In this document: positions 49,817 to 61,870 of the stretch, piece by piece
How positions within the stretch are numbered: position 1 is the first letter of the stretch
How the letters are laid out: each line of letters begins with the position of its first letter
Assembly: GCA_015179125.1 (NCBI GenBank)
Contig: WHVA01000005.1
Span: forward strand, 310,001-374,000
Source of the DNA: Gautieria morchelliformis
Taxonomy: Eukaryota; Basidiomycota; Agaricomycetes; Gomphales; Gomphaceae
Reading direction: 5' to 3'
Length of the DNA: 64,000 nt
Made by a program: the position numbers and the translations under genes
The notes under the pieces: generated by a model
What the model saw: the letters and a program-made list of their open reading frames with translations, nothing else
Databases searched by the model: none
Told to the model about the DNA's origin: nothing

Positions 49817-50714
49817 AACCCTGGGTTAGGTACTTTGTTATACATCTTGTGTCCCTTCATTTGTGCATAATATCAAACCTTGGAATTATCGCAACAATTA
49901 TAGACATATTCACATTCCCACTCTGGCCCATGGTCTCTTAAATATTGGTGTTGTGCCATATGCACATACCCCTTACTTCTTAACCATACCATAAACATGT
50001 GCAAATGCACCAGAGTTGGGGTGGATGCATGCAGTTATTCCCACCATTATCACGGTTATGCTGTATGTCCATATTAGCCCCTGTGTAGGCAGAGACCTAT
50101 TGTCCACTCTGAAAATGAACACCAAGGTAATATCCTTTGATTCCCCATGTCACATCAGGCAGCCGAGTATACCAACTATATTATCACAACAATGCACATC
50201 CCTTATCGCAATCATCCCATATGCATTTTGAGATACACTTAGACTCTGTCGGAGCTGTGCCTTGCGATAGGGTTTCATATGTTTCCCCACCATTCCCGCT
50301 GTTCACAATTTTACTATCTAGGCAGCAAATTAGTGGTTGGGCTGACCGTGAACAAGGCCCTGGGTTGGGGTTGAGGCAGAGTTGGGACCTCTCCCCTGAG
50401 ATTATTGCACGGCCTCACAAAATGCATAACCTCCGGTGGCTGCAGGAAGGCCATTAGCACTGGGCTGATGATCATACTCCATTACTGCGCTGCATAACAG
50501 CATCTGCTAGATTGGCATTCATGTTCCATTCCCGCGCTGAACAACATCATCTGCTGTGGGTTGGGGTTGAAGCAGAGATGGGACCTCCCCTGGGATTATC
50601 GCACGACCTCCCAAAATGCATACCCTCCAGCAGCTGCGCAAACCCTATTAGTGCGAGATTGACAATCATGCAGTGGACAGATCTAACCAATCAAAGTGCC
50701 CATGTCTTGATCAG

Positions 50715-51247
50715 TGTAAGGACCCGGCCTTTGGCCGGTTACTTACTAGTACAACCCTTTTTCCGAGCCCGAGCCTTGTGATACTCATACCCGAGTACTT
50801 GTGATTCTAAGCCTGCGCCTGAGCCCAAGCCCAAGCTCATATCCGACCTTGATCTCATGCACGAATCCCCTTAGTTACTGATCCCGTTCCATCACGCATC
50901 ATTTGTATATTGACCTCGCCCTGATTCCCCCGCATATGCTCGCCCCTGACCCTTACCCTCGCCCGTATATAAACCCCCTGTATGCATTCCTATTCTTCAG
51001 TCTGAAAATCAACTATCATACCCTTTGATCCTTAGCTAGTTTCTAAGTCTTCGCCTCTTAAGCCAAACCTCGCCTCTTATTTGTTTACCTCCGAAGCTGG
51101 GACTTGTACGTAGGGTCGGCACAGCACATAAGCTGAAGCCAAGTCCCTCTCTGACCTCCCTATCAGAACCTCGCCCCGCAACCTTGGACCTTACCTCAGG
51201 TTTTGCCCCCGAGCTCGGTCAACCTTATGAAGGATCGTATCATAACA
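50715..51247 (+). repeat. Solo LTR (family S), copy 2
   Basis: 533 bp, TGTAAGGACCCGG to ATCATAACA, the inverted relative of 33801-34354. A perfect target duplication ATCAG flanks it (50710-50714, 51248-51252). A TATA box TATATAAA lies at 50966. Sequence such as GACCCTTACCCTCGCCC precedes the TATA box. Confidence 0.92.
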
Positions 51248-51365
51248 ATCAGGCACTAGACTGGGGAGACAGCTTGAGCAGGGGCAAAAAGAAAGAAAAT
51301 AAATCTATAACACCACAGATGCTATATGAGGACATCGGAACTCACAGAATGTGAGTAGAACAATG

Positions 51366-51952
51366 TGTCAAAAGCATTTGACAGTCTTTTGGAAGGGACG
51401 TGAAGATCAAGAATATATGCAGGCACATATATTGGATCTCAAGGGAAAAGCCAGTTATGATGACTGTCTGCAAGGAAGGGACAGTCAACCATGAGTTTCA
51501 TTACATGTCAAGAGGGAGCATTATGCATGTTCACACAGTCCCCAACTCTTGGATCCCCCTATCATATAATCACCATCACATTTTTTGTGGTTTTTTTTTT
51601 TTTTCATGATTTGTAATTAACCCCCTACCCTGTCCAAATGCGATCACAGACTCTTTCACTTAGAAATAATAGTTAGAAAAACATTTTCTTTTCTCTATAA
51701 ATACAACTATTCAACTGTATATTACTTTAGCCAGAAAAATCCCTTTGCACTCACCTCACATACACTCAAATCAACCTAGAAATTGATTTCGAGTCCTGCT
51801 CGCTGTCTTCAACAGTCTCAAAGTTCATATACTAAATTAGAAATTAGTTACTTGATTTACTATCTGTTTTACAGGTTTATGAGTCCCACAGACTATTAAC
51901 CACATCCACTTGACCATCGACTCTATCACTGAGCCAAATACTCAAGCCGACA
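51366..51952 (+). repeat. Candidate LTR with adjacent primer-site-like TGG
   Basis: It starts TGTCAAAAGC and ends AAGCCGACA, giving matching TGTC/GACA ends. A TATAAATAC box lies near 51697. One base after the end, TGGTTGGCCTTAC resembles a primer site, the same layout as Gypsy-A. There is no second copy, no coding region and no duplication, so the call rests on architecture only. Confidence 0.35.
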
Positions 51953-52648
51953 CTGGTTGGCCTTACTGATTAGATATCCAATGATAACCACTGGATCATT
52001 TTATCATATCTAGGCACCCAGGACTGTCAAACCTATTGGAGGGATATTTCCAGATATCCTTGAGTGTCCTTTCTTTTATCAATAAAAGAAAACAGATAAA
52101 AACACACATATTACAAGAGTTTCTCTGTCAAATGTTCAGAACACCAACATTTTCATAGAATTTCCAAAACTGAGGAAAGTTTAATAAATATTTAGTTTCA
52201 TAGCAGAGGAAATTCAATGTTTCCTGAGAGTTTCTTGAAGTCTTGAGGTAATAATCTTACAATTTTTGAAGGATTTTCTGAGGTAAAAAGCTCTGACAAA
52301 ATATTAAAATTTCATCCAATTTCGTGAACTGGGACATTTTAAAGAAATGTGGAATATCCTTAGGATTTCCAGTAGGTTTCCAAAGTCAGGAAATTTTGCC
52401 ATGCCTCCAGTGAGGCCATCACCACCTCCAGAAGGGGTGATGAACAATCAAAAGGGAAAATGAGGAAACTGGGAGAAGCTGAGTGAATCTGAGGGTTCAC
52501 AGGCAAAACAATTCAGTGCGTTTATCACAGAAACTCAATTGATTATACATATAACACAGATTTAACCACTGAAATTTCAATGGTTGAAACAGTAGGTTTT
52601 CAGTGGTTCCACTATCTACAGTGGATTAAGATGGATTGATGTAGGTGG
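51953..52648. other. Non-coding stretch
   Basis: If the preceding LTR is real, this would be the remnant of its leader. It contains small inverted repeats near 52560-52625 (ACTGAAATTTCA; CAGTGG..CCACTATC). No gene is seen. Confidence 0.3.
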
Positions 52649-53038
52649 CACTGGAGGCATATAAAGATTTTCTGGTCTGAAAAACTGTTCAAAAAACTGT
52701 AAAGATATTCCAAATTTTTTAGTGTTTTTAATGTAAAAAAAACTTTAACAAAATTTTGTGTTTTTGTAAGAATTTGTTGAGTGAGGAAATTGTAAAAAAG
52801 TTTAAAGTTTTTTGCAGGGTTTTTTATGTCTTTTTATAAGTTTCTTTGTGAAAACCCATAAAAAACCCTGAAAAAAACCCCAAATTTTTTTACAATTTTC
52901 TTGCTCAATAAATTCTAATAAAAACACAAAATTTTATTATAGTTTTTTTTACATAAAAAAAACACTAAAAATATTTGGAAAATTTTTACCGTTTTTCAAC
53001 AGTTTTTCAGACAAGAAAACTTTTATATGCCTGCAGTG
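52649..53038. mobile_element. 390-bp foldback/MITE-like hairpin
   Basis: The left arm 52649-52830 is the imperfect reverse complement of the right arm 52857-53038: outer ends CACTGGAGGCATATAAA and TTTATATGCCTGCAGTG, inner ends CAGGGTTTTTTATG and CATAAAAAACCCTG, about 26-nt loop. The arms are very AT-rich with A/T runs. No coding capacity and no clear target duplication were found. It fits a non-autonomous foldback or MITE. Confidence 0.75.
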
Positions 53039-53408
53039 TGGAGTTGTTGGGTAAGGAGCCCGGAATTCTGCCTCATTCTCTTTTCCTGCATTGTCATAAG
53101 AAACCTTTCCTGTATATCCCAGAAATATATATGGTCGGGTGAATCTTGGAAAAATATGGTATCTCCCATGGGAGGATGTTCACATTGACAACAATGTACA
53201 TTCTTCTAGGATATATTAGATATCTTTTAAAATATCAACCCTAACCGAATTCATAGTCCATCATTTTGAGCAACTTGTATATTGTGGATATCCTAAATTT
53301 TATTGAATGTTCTGATATTTTAAAAATATGGTTGTATGTGCTAAAGCATGGTGTGTATTCAGATAACAGAGCAATTTCAGATAGGATTTGGATGACTATA
53401 TATTAAAA
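53039..53408. other. Non-coding AT-rich stretch
   Basis: No frame, repeat or LTR was recognised. Confidence 0.3.
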
Positions 53409-53558
53409 GTATATATGAAGCTTGTTACATGTATGATGATAGAATGTAGAGGCAAGTATGGACCATATGAGTACGTGTTAGAAGTATATATGGAACGTGT
53501 TAGATGTACAATCACAGAATATAGAAGCAAGTATGGACAATACCTGTACTATATTATT
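53409..53558 (+). repeat. 75-bp tandem duplication
   Basis: Units start GTATATATGAAG at 53409 and GTATATATGGAA at 53484, each ending with GCAAGTATGGAC.AATA. The unit is 25 codons and stays in frame within a 60-codon ORF (53388-53570: VYMKLVTC and VYMERVRC), but a functional peptide is not supported otherwise. Confidence 0.7.
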
Positions 53559-53859
53559 ATATATGGTTGAGAGATCTGATTAGAAGGTATGTTTAAAATA
53601 ATATGCATGTATAGTACAAGGATATGCAACTATTGATGTTTAGACAATGGGGTATACACCCTTTCCTGGGGGAGCAGCAGACTGTGAGAAAGAACTTTAG
53701 GGCTAGGATTAAGCATGTCTTACAGATGCTGGCAACTGCCTCAATTGTGATATATTTTATGAAATATAGATGAGCTAAGCTATATATACATACATACATT
53801 TATAAACATCCTCCATGGAAAAGGACATCAGAAAATATGGATGGGGATGTTTTGTCAAA

Positions 53860-54700
53860 AGCTGAGCTGCTGATGGTGTCTTGTGGTCATGCATGGCTGA
53901 GGTCAAGAATTATTGCAGGGAAGTGTCATGGCGATCACGGATGACTGGGGTCAAGGGTGGCTGCATTCAGGCACGGTTGCGATCAAGGCTGGTTGCGATG
54001 ATTGATGTTTGCAGTGGGGGATGATTGTGGCCATGGGTCCCTGCGGTACCCGATGGTTGGGGGGGTTGGAAGGTTGCGATTTGAGATCTTTGCGGTTGGG
54101 CTTGGGCCTGGGTTAAAGCATGGTTGCATTCAAGGGGTTGGGCTTGGGCTTGGGATTAAGTAATTGCAGTCATCATCTGTTGCCATCAGGAAGGGTGGTG
54201 CCCATAGATGGTCAGTCAATTATGGCAGTGGTTATGGATGGTTGCAGTGAGGGATAGCTGTGGTCAAGGGTGGATGATTTCGTCCAGGGATGGTTGCGGG
54301 GAGGAATCATTCGGCTGAAGGGTGCTGGTGATCATGGATGGCCTCGCTCAAGGATGGGTGTGATTGCAGATGGGCGGTGTCATCAAAGGTTGCGGTGACG
54401 TGGAATCAGCCACCATTGGGATGCACCAGCATTGCGATCATCCATTACTCCAGCATTGCGGTGTTCTGGTACTGTGGTTTCAGTACCATAGTTCCCCCAA
54501 ATACACCATGATAATGTCCAAAAGAGCATTGAAATTTGTTTCATTCCTTCTCGATTCTAACTATATCGTGCATGCTGGTGTTTCAACTAAGTAAAGTAAT
54601 TCTCAAGGGGCTCTTGAGTGGTATACCCCATGCGTGTCCCGGATTGGGTGTGGTCTTTGACAGCCATTCAGCCGGTGGAATGTATGCGGTATGAATTTGA
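53860..54700. repeat. Inverted arm of the minisatellite complex
   Basis: 53930-54660 matches the reverse complement of about 56120-56830 in order: a GGGCTTGGGCTTGGGATTAAGT run, CATCATCTGTTGCCATCAGGA, GGAGGAAT, the GGATGCACCAGCATTGCGATC block and a TTCATTCCTTCTCGATTC block. It is made largely of GGTTGCGATGGTTGCAGT-type short repeats. Confidence 0.75.
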
Positions 54701-54836
54701 AAACACTCTACACTAACAGTCTAAGCTATTGTGTGAGGGACCACCTCCATGCCATCCAGAAAGTCTGTGTGGTGTCACAATCAGTATAGTCCCTCTGAAA
54801 AGCAGGCGATTAATGAGTTGCATGCACCGACATACT

Positions 54837-55175
54837 GACACGCACCATGCTCCTGACTCTGCGTGACCGCAACGGGCGTTGACCGCAACCATGCATCACT
54901 GCAACCATCCGTGATCGCCACCAGAATTGCCTGCACCCAACCTTCACCTTCACCGCAACCATCCTCGATTGCAGCCGCCCCACACATCACCACAACCATT
55001 CCTGACTGCAACCATCCTTGACCGGAACTATCTAACACCCCAACCCCACCCCCACCCATTCTTAACCCCACCAATTGATGACGCAATGACTAAACCCCAC
55101 CCGCAACTTTGACCACAATGACCGATAACAGTAAACATCCCTGACCGCAAACATTGTTGACAATGCAACCACTCA
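54837..55175. repeat. CGCAACCATCC minisatellite block 1
   Basis: Irregular repeats of ACCGCAACCATCCNTGA / ACCACAACC type. The same motif family fills 56320-57370 and 58840-59840. Confidence 0.7.
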
Positions 55176-57550
55176 TCACCGCCACACGTTGGGGTTAGGG
55201 GGTGAATAGGTGGCCATGGTATGACTGAGTGATATACATGATTCCCCTAGGTTGACCATTTACCGTGTATGTGGATGGTCACTACTCTACTCAGGAAGCC
55301 TCTTTGGCCAGTCACCCAAATTGTATGCTATTTTCACTGCACGTATGCTATATGCTATATGCTGTCGCACTCGGTTGCAACTGCTCACTCAGCGGAGCCC
55401 TAATTAAGCTTACATCAGAGTTTGAATAAAAGGTGTTACACTGAAAATTCCTATACATTGTTCTCCAACCCCACACTGATGTTCGAGCTATCTCTGAATT
55501 TCGATACCTCGTGCACACCGTCTCTGGTGCCTATAGGGGACAGCCGTGTCGTCCGTGCGACCTCTGTGGTCATGACGGCCGCAGTCATCCTGGCTGCGAT
55601 CTGGACGATGCCGTGGGTGCAGGCAAGGCTACCGGTGAGTCATATCATTTAAACATTCTCCCAGTTAATAGATTCTTCTTAGACTGCCCTGCGACAACAA
55701 CAGATGATCCCTGGGACTGCGGCGTACCTGGTGGGTGGCGCTGGCCTGAGGTAGATCGAGGAGGTCCCACCCAATCCTTCTTCCCCAGTGAGTACCATTG
55801 TCATTCTCTGGTGTCTCCGAGTGAATTCAGCTTTTTCAGGGCCACTTCCACACCAGTGTTCAGACTACAACGTTGTTGATGTCTGCAGACATCGCAAACA
55901 TTGTGCGGTTCGGGGTGTGGGTGAAAAGGATCAGTAGAATGGTGTGTGTCAGTTTGTGGGCACATGGAACTGGCTCATCACCTTCTTATCAGATGGACTA
56001 TACTAATACACGAAGCACACATTCAGGATGGCAGTGATATGGTCGCTGACCCAGTAGTGTAGCATTGTAGCGTTTCATGTTGTAAATTCAATTCAGTCTG
56101 AATTCCACACCCCATCAATACATCTGAAAAACCCAAACAAACCTTGGGACACGCATGAGGTATACCACTCAAGAGCCCCTTGAGAAGTACTTTTCTTAGT
56201 TGCAACACTGGCATGCATGATATAGTTAGAATTGAGAAGGAATGAAACAAACTTCAATGCTCTTTTGGATATTATCATGGTGTATTCGGGGGAGCAATGG
56301 TACTAAAACTGCAGTACCAGAACACCGCAATACTGGCGGAATGCACGATCGCAATGCTGGTGCATCCCAATGGTGGCTGATGCCACGTCATTGCAACCTT
56401 CGATGACACCACCCTTCTATGACCACACCCATCCTCGAGCGAGGCCATCCATGACCGCCACCATGTGTGAGCACAACAATTCCTCCCCACAACCATCTCT
56501 GGACGCAATCATGCACCCTTGACCACAGCTATCCCTCACCGCAACCATTCATAACCACTGCCATAATTGACTGACCATCCATGAGCGCCACCCTTCCTGA
56601 CAGCAACAGATGATGACCGCGATGACTTAATCCCAAGCCCAAGCCGAACCCCTTGAATGCAACCATTCTTCAACCCAGGCCCAAGCCCAACAGCAAAGAT
56701 CTCAAATCACAACCTTCCAACCCACGCAACCATCGGGTACTGCAGGGACCCGTGGCTGCAATTATCCAACACCGCAAACATCGATCATCGCAACCAGCCT
56801 TGATCACAACTGTGCCTGAATTGCAGCCACGCTTGACCGCAGTTATGCATCATCGCCACAACACTTGCATGCAACCATTCATGACTGCAACCATGCATGA
56901 CCGCAATGATGGCTGATCGCACCGCAGCATCACTGCAACCATCCGTGACCACCACCACAATGGACCGCACCCAATGGCAACGATCCCTCATCGCAACCCT
57001 CCATCACCGCAACCATCCTCACCACCACATTTAACCGCAACCATTCTTGAACGCAACGAGCGTTGATCGCAGCCATGCATCACTGCAAGCATCCGTGATC
57101 GCCACCACAATTGCCCACACCCAACCTTCACTGAAACCATCCTTGATCGTAGCCACCACACACATCACCACAACCAGTCCTGACCACAACCACCCTTGAC
57201 CGGAACTAACTAATACCCCAACCATTCTTCACCCCACCAATTGATGTGACCAATCCCCACCCGTAACTAACTTTGACCACAATCACCCATAACAGTAACC
57301 ATACCTGACCACAACCATTGTCGACTATAAAAATCCTTGACCACAACCGATCTATCCCAAACCATCATATGTACATTGTTGCACAACCACAGGGTGTTAT
57401 GACCACAAGTGCTGTTGGCCCCAATGTTCTATGAACACAAGGAACGATTAATCAGTGGAAAGGGTGTCAATACAAGGAATAATTAGCACTGCCTAAATGC
57501 CCGCACTTAAGAATGGGCACAATGCCTCAAATCATGGAAATCCTTTCAAC
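55175..57550. repeat. Large duplicated unit A (~2.3 kb)
   Basis: Ordered with unit B (57555-59850): CGTTGGGGTTAGGGGGTG start, CTACTCAGGAAGCCTCTTTGG, the Cys-rich gene, AATTCAGTCT block, then the minisatellite. Identity in the gene part is about 88-90% by eye and lower in the minisatellite. Confidence 0.8.
55511..55937 (+). CDS. Cys-rich spliced small gene, copy 1 (5' exon incomplete)
   Basis: Exons: to 55634, 55683-55787, 55840-55937. Intron 1 (55635-55682, 48 nt) is GTGAGT..TTCTTAG; intron 2 (55788-55839, 52 nt) is GTGAGT..TTTTTCAG. Only after removing intron 2 does the C-terminus match copy 2 (CSDYN..D, HCAVRGVGEKDQ and stop), which supports genuine splicing. Clustered cysteines (QPCRPCDLCGHDGRSHPGC) suggest metal binding. 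No in-frame ATG was seen, so a first exon is missing or the gene is a fragment. A second frame, starting at ATG 55482, is open through exon 1 but hits TAG in exon 2. A TATA-like GAATAAAAGG lies at about 55424. Not recognised. Confidence 0.42.
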
Positions 57551-57554
57551 GAGT

Positions 57555-59850
57555 CATCACTGCCACGCGTTGGGGTTAGGGGGTGGATAGGTGGACATGG
57601 TATGACTGAGTGATATACATGATTCCCCTAGGTTGACTGTTTACCGTGTATTCGGATGGTCACTACTCTACTCAGGAAGCCTCTTTGGCTGGTCAACCAA
57701 ATTGTATGCCATTTTCACCGCACTCAGACTGTATGCTATATGCTGTCACACTCGGTCGCAACCGCTCCTTCAGCGGAGCCCTAAATAAGCTTACATCGGA
57801 GTTTGAATAAAAGGCGTTACACTGAAAATTCCAATACATCATTCTCCAACCCCACACCGATGTTCTAGTTATCTCTCAATTTCAATACCATGTGCAGCAG
57901 GTCTCCAGTGCCTATACAGGACAGCCGCATCATCCGTGCGACCTCTGTGGTCATGACGGCTGCAGTCATCCCGGCTGTGATCTGGACAATGCCGTGGGTC
58001 CAGGCAAGGCTACCGGTGAGTTATATCATTTAAACATTGTGCCAGTTCATACATTCTTTTTAGACTGTCCTGCAGCAACACAGGATGATCCCTGGGACCG
58101 CGGCGCACCTTGTGGGTGGCGCCTGCCTGAGGTGGATCGCGGAGGTCCCACCCAGTCCTACTTCCCCCGTAAGTACCACTGTCCATCTCCGGCCTCTCCG
58201 AGCGAATTCAGCCTTTCAGGACCGCTTCCACACATGTGTTCAGACTACAACATTCTTGATCTCTCCGGAGATCACAGCCATTGCGCAGTTCGGGGTGTCG
58301 GTGAAAAGGATCAGTAGAATGGTGCATGTCACTTTGTGGGTGCATAGAACTGGCTCATCCCCTCCTTATCAGATGGACTATAATAATATGGACATGACGC
58401 ACACATTCAGGATGGCAGTGACATGGTCAGTGACCCAGTAGTGTAGCATTGTAGTGTTCATGTTGTGAATTCAATTCAGTCTAAATACTACATCCCTTTA
58501 ATACATCTGAAACACCTAAACACAACTTGGGACACGGATGAGGTGTACCATGCAAGAGCCACATGATATATACTTTACGTAGTTGCCAACCCCACCGACA
58601 TCCCACGGTATGATTACAGGTTGTATTATGACAATGCCCAATGATCGCAATGATTCACCCTCAGAGTAATGCAGGATGGAAGTGCTGCAGGACTCTGGCT
58701 TGGCAAAATAGTGGGGAATTCGAAAACGAATGACACAAAGTACGAAGTTCAATGCATTGTTAGCCATTCCACATGATGTATTGGGGGGAACTATGGTACA
58801 GGATCCGCAGTTCCAAAACTCCACAATAATGGAGTAATGGACGATTGCAATATTGGTGCCTGCCACTGGTGCCTGATCCCACATCACCGCAACCATCTAT
58901 GCCTGCACACATCCTTGACTGCAGCCATCCTTGATCTTCACCATGCATCACCATCTACATCCTTGATCGCAAGCATTCAGGGCAGCAATCAGGCAACCAT
59001 GATCGCAACCACCCTTGAGCACAACCATCCATGAATGCAAACATGCACCCTTGACCGCACCTATCCCTGACCGCCAATATCTCTGACTTTAACCATCCCT
59101 AATCACAATACCATCACTGACTGACCATGCACAACCGCCACCTTCCCTGACCGCAATACGTGATGATCGCAATCACCTCACCCCAACTGCAAAGACCAAA
59201 ACCCGTGACCATTCTTGACCCCAACCATCATCAACGCAACCATCCTTCAAGTGAACCCTAAGGCTAAACGTAACACTCCTTGATCGCAACCATGCATCAC
59301 CGCAACCATCCATGATCGCCGCCACAATTGACTGCACCCAACCCTGACCACAACCATTCATGACCGCAAGACTCCATGACCGCAAACACCCTTCAACACA
59401 ACCCTCCAGAATGATCCTTCATCGCAACCATCAATCCCCGCAAGCATCCATGATCGCCACCACTTTTAACCACACCTCAACACGACCACAACTGTTCTTC
59501 ACCGCAGTCATCCATGAACGCATCGTTCCATGCCCATAATCATACTTCAATCCAATGCTGGAGCCAACAGCAACAGTCCTTGATGACAACGCTCCATCCT
59601 GCAGCCCTCCTTCACCGCAAGCATTCATCCATGCGCAGAACCAGCCTTGAGCACACCCATCTCCCAGCTCGCAACCATGCTTGACCACACCAATCCATAA
59701 CCGCAACGCGATCCTTGCCACCATCCCTGCCTGCAACAATTCATGATTGCAATCACCTAACAGCACCCGCAAGCAGCCATCAGCTTAACCGTCGTTGACC
59801 ACAACCATCCTTCAACCCAACCCCAACTCCAAACCAATGGGTGCAGCATT
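57555..59850. repeat. Large duplicated unit B (~2.3 kb)
   Basis: Direct copy of unit A, see 55175-57550. Its minisatellite part (58840-59840) is again CGCAACCATCC-like, with additional TGATCGCCACCAC variants. Confidence 0.8.
57892..58317 (+). CDS. Cys-rich spliced small gene, copy 2
   Basis: Exons: to 58015, 58064-58168, 58220-58317. Introns 58016-58063 (GTGAGT..TTTTTAG, 48 nt) and 58169-58219 (GTAAGT..CTTTCAG, 51 nt) occupy the same positions as in copy 1; both are multiples of three, so the frame is also open unspliced. The product keeps PCDLCGHDG, DDPWD, PEVDRGGPTQS and the GVGEKDQ end. A second frame, with ATG at 57890, stays open through both joins to the stop near 58441; it carries a hydrophobic stretch (VVMTAAVIPAVIW), so which frame is translated is undecided. 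Function is unknown. Confidence 0.4.
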   Translation: MQQVSSAYTGQPHHPCDLCGHDGCSHPGCDLDNAVGPGKATGELYHLNIVPVHTFFLDCPAATQDDPWDRGAPCGWRLPEVDRGGPTQSYFPRKYHCPSPASPSEFSLSGPLPHMCSDYNILDLSGDHSHCAVRGVGEKDQ

Positions 59851-60555
59851 TCATGAGCGCAATGCAATGTGTGCAGAATGGTCTAGGATCGGCATGTACT
59901 ATGATCGCCACTGACCATGAACACAATGGGCTACGGACTATGACCGTTACAGGCTGTGATTGCCGTATGATTTGATCGCAACATACTATGATCGCACATC
60001 ACTATGAAAGGAACGGACAATGATCAACATTGGCTAGTATTGTAACGCTCACCTGGTGCTATGGTCTATGATCGCAATCAGCAATGGACGGAATGGACCC
60101 CAACCCAGTAACTCCAAGAATCACAATGGACCATGCTTGGATTGGAGGATGATGAGTAGATATTGGGGACAGGTGGCTGGCCATGAGGGGACTGTGATTA
60201 TGGGCCTAGTGATGCTATGACTAGAGGATAAGAGGGGGAGTGGATGACTGGAATGCACGATGGGGTGGGGATGGTAGGAGAATGGCTTTGTGTGGGGTGG
60301 TATCGTGTGCTCCTAAGGCAGTGGATCAATATATATACAATACTATGTGAGATGAAATAGATATGATGAGGGTGGGGGTGTAATGGCAATAGATACATTA
60401 TGATGATGTTGAATGAGAGAGGGAGTCATTAATGGGAATTGGAGACATGTATAGTAGGTACATTGTCAGTGAGAGAGGAGGATGTGAATATATTGTCTTC
60501 TAGCATAATGAGATGGTAAGTGAGGGGTCTGACTTACAGGGTACATGCATACCAG
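59851..60555. other. Non-coding stretch
   Basis: CTATGATCGCAA-type motifs continue thinly to about 60120. Nothing else is recognised. Confidence 0.35.
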
Positions 60556-60680
60556 ATGCACTTCAAATGCGCTTGATGCACTCGATGCACTCGATGCGCT
60601 CGATTCACTTAATGCAATCAACACATTCAACGTGCTCGATGCACTTGATGCACTCAATGTGCTCAATGTGCTCGATTCAT
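60556..60680. repeat. 9-bp minisatellite, GATGCACTC-type
   Basis: About 13 degenerate copies of GATGCACTC / AATGTGCTC follow each other with a 9-bp period, so every frame reads a three-residue repeat (for example LDA). No gene is supported. Confidence 0.75.
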
Positions 60681-61395
60681 GCCACATGTGTTATATGCGT
60701 GCTCAACCTCGGCATGAGATGCGCTTCAATTGCACGCTTGCTGCGACGTCAATGTGACGTGATGCCAGATGGGATATGCAGCCAGGGGTCATACACGATT
60801 GCGCTCAAATGGCCAGGTTGCGGTCAAATGATAGTGTGGCTGTGATCTCAGATTCGCACCAGGCCACAAGGTCACGGCATGTGCGGCATCTCAGGGGAGT
60901 AGAATCTTTGGTGCACAACGTGGCTAACAGTGGCCGACTGACGTTCTCTTTGAATTTTTTCAAAAGGTGTCTGTAATTCTAAGTACATGCGCAAAAGCAG
61001 GGCATTAGTCCATGTTGGGTGCGACAGGATGTGCTGTGACCTTGACTAAAGGAAGAGAACCAAATTCCTGATTAAAATGGTTATGTTTGTGTGACATCAT
61101 CCGATATCAGATCAAGCATGGAAAATGAATTTTGTGCATAGGGAATTTACTCCAATCTCAGACTAACGGTGTATTGATGCAATCTATTGAATGTGATTTA
61201 CCCTGGAAAGAGTTCAATTGCAAAGCAGTGGACTTACAGTGGGATCCATGTAACTGTGGAATGCATGCGGTTGACCTTTATTACCCTTGTCATACTCCAT
61301 CACATGTGACAAATGTCATGGAATGCCATTAAATGCCCACCATTGACCGCCTGGAACCCACGGTGCTGGGGTCTGGGGGAGGGTTGGGGTTAGGG
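60681..61395. other. Non-coding stretch
   Basis: No convincing frame or repeat. It ends in GGGTTGGGGTTAGGGGTT just before the minisatellite. Confidence 0.3.
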
Positions 61396-61870
61396 GTTCA
61401 GGATGAGCACTCAGTTCTCATCTCTCCTGCCCTGCCAGTTGGAAGATGCCGGGGTCTGGGGGCGGCATCAGCCCCCAGGGTAGGGTCTGGTTGGAGGTTC
61501 CTGTTAGCTGCCTCAGTGGCTCGGTGGCTCAGTGCTCCGGTGAAGACGTCACTGCTTGCATGCTCGGTTCTTGCCTCTCCCCCCCTCCTGGTTGGAAGAC
61601 GCTGGGGTCTGGGGGCGGTGTCAGCCCACAGGTTAGGGTGTGGTTGGAGGTTCATGTTAGCTGCCTCGGTGGCTCAGTGCTCGGGTGAAGACGTTACTGC
61701 TTGCATGCTCGGTTCTTGCCTCTCCCACCCTCCCGGTTGGAAGACGCCGGGGTCTGGGGGCGGTGTCAGCCCACAGGTTAGGGTCTGGTTGGAGGTTCAT
61801 GTTAGCTGCCTCGGTGGCTCGGTGCTCAGGTGAAGACGTCACTGCTTGCATGCTCGGTTCTTGCCTTTCC
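61396..61870. repeat. ~145-153-bp minisatellite array, about three copies
   Basis: GTTGGAAGA.GC.GGGGTCTGGGGG recurs at about 61439, 61591 and 61736, with GGTGAAGACGTCACTGCTTGCATGCTCGG between. Copies are about 90% identical. All frames are open because the unit is GC-rich; they are not taken as genes. A partial copy flanks Copia-B at 23030. Confidence 0.85.

Larger units (their letters stand above)
47802..50714. other. Repeat-rich, mostly non-coding stretch
   Basis: It holds scattered copies of a short module (CATGTTCCATTCCCGCGCTGCACCACAGCATC-like, at about 47808, 47935, 48625, 48680, 50480 and 50520) and the direct duplication listed separately. Apart from a possible spliced fragment at 49438-49816, no gene is seen. 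Confidence 0.5.

Noticed and set aside
55184-55196. Interstitial telomere-like GGGGTTAGGG sequences (also near 57571 and 61392)
   Set aside because: Only one or two units occur, embedded in G-rich repeats; there is no array.
60545-60757. LDALDALDA-type protein
   Set aside because: It is the translation of a 9-bp minisatellite; all frames give similar three-residue repeats.
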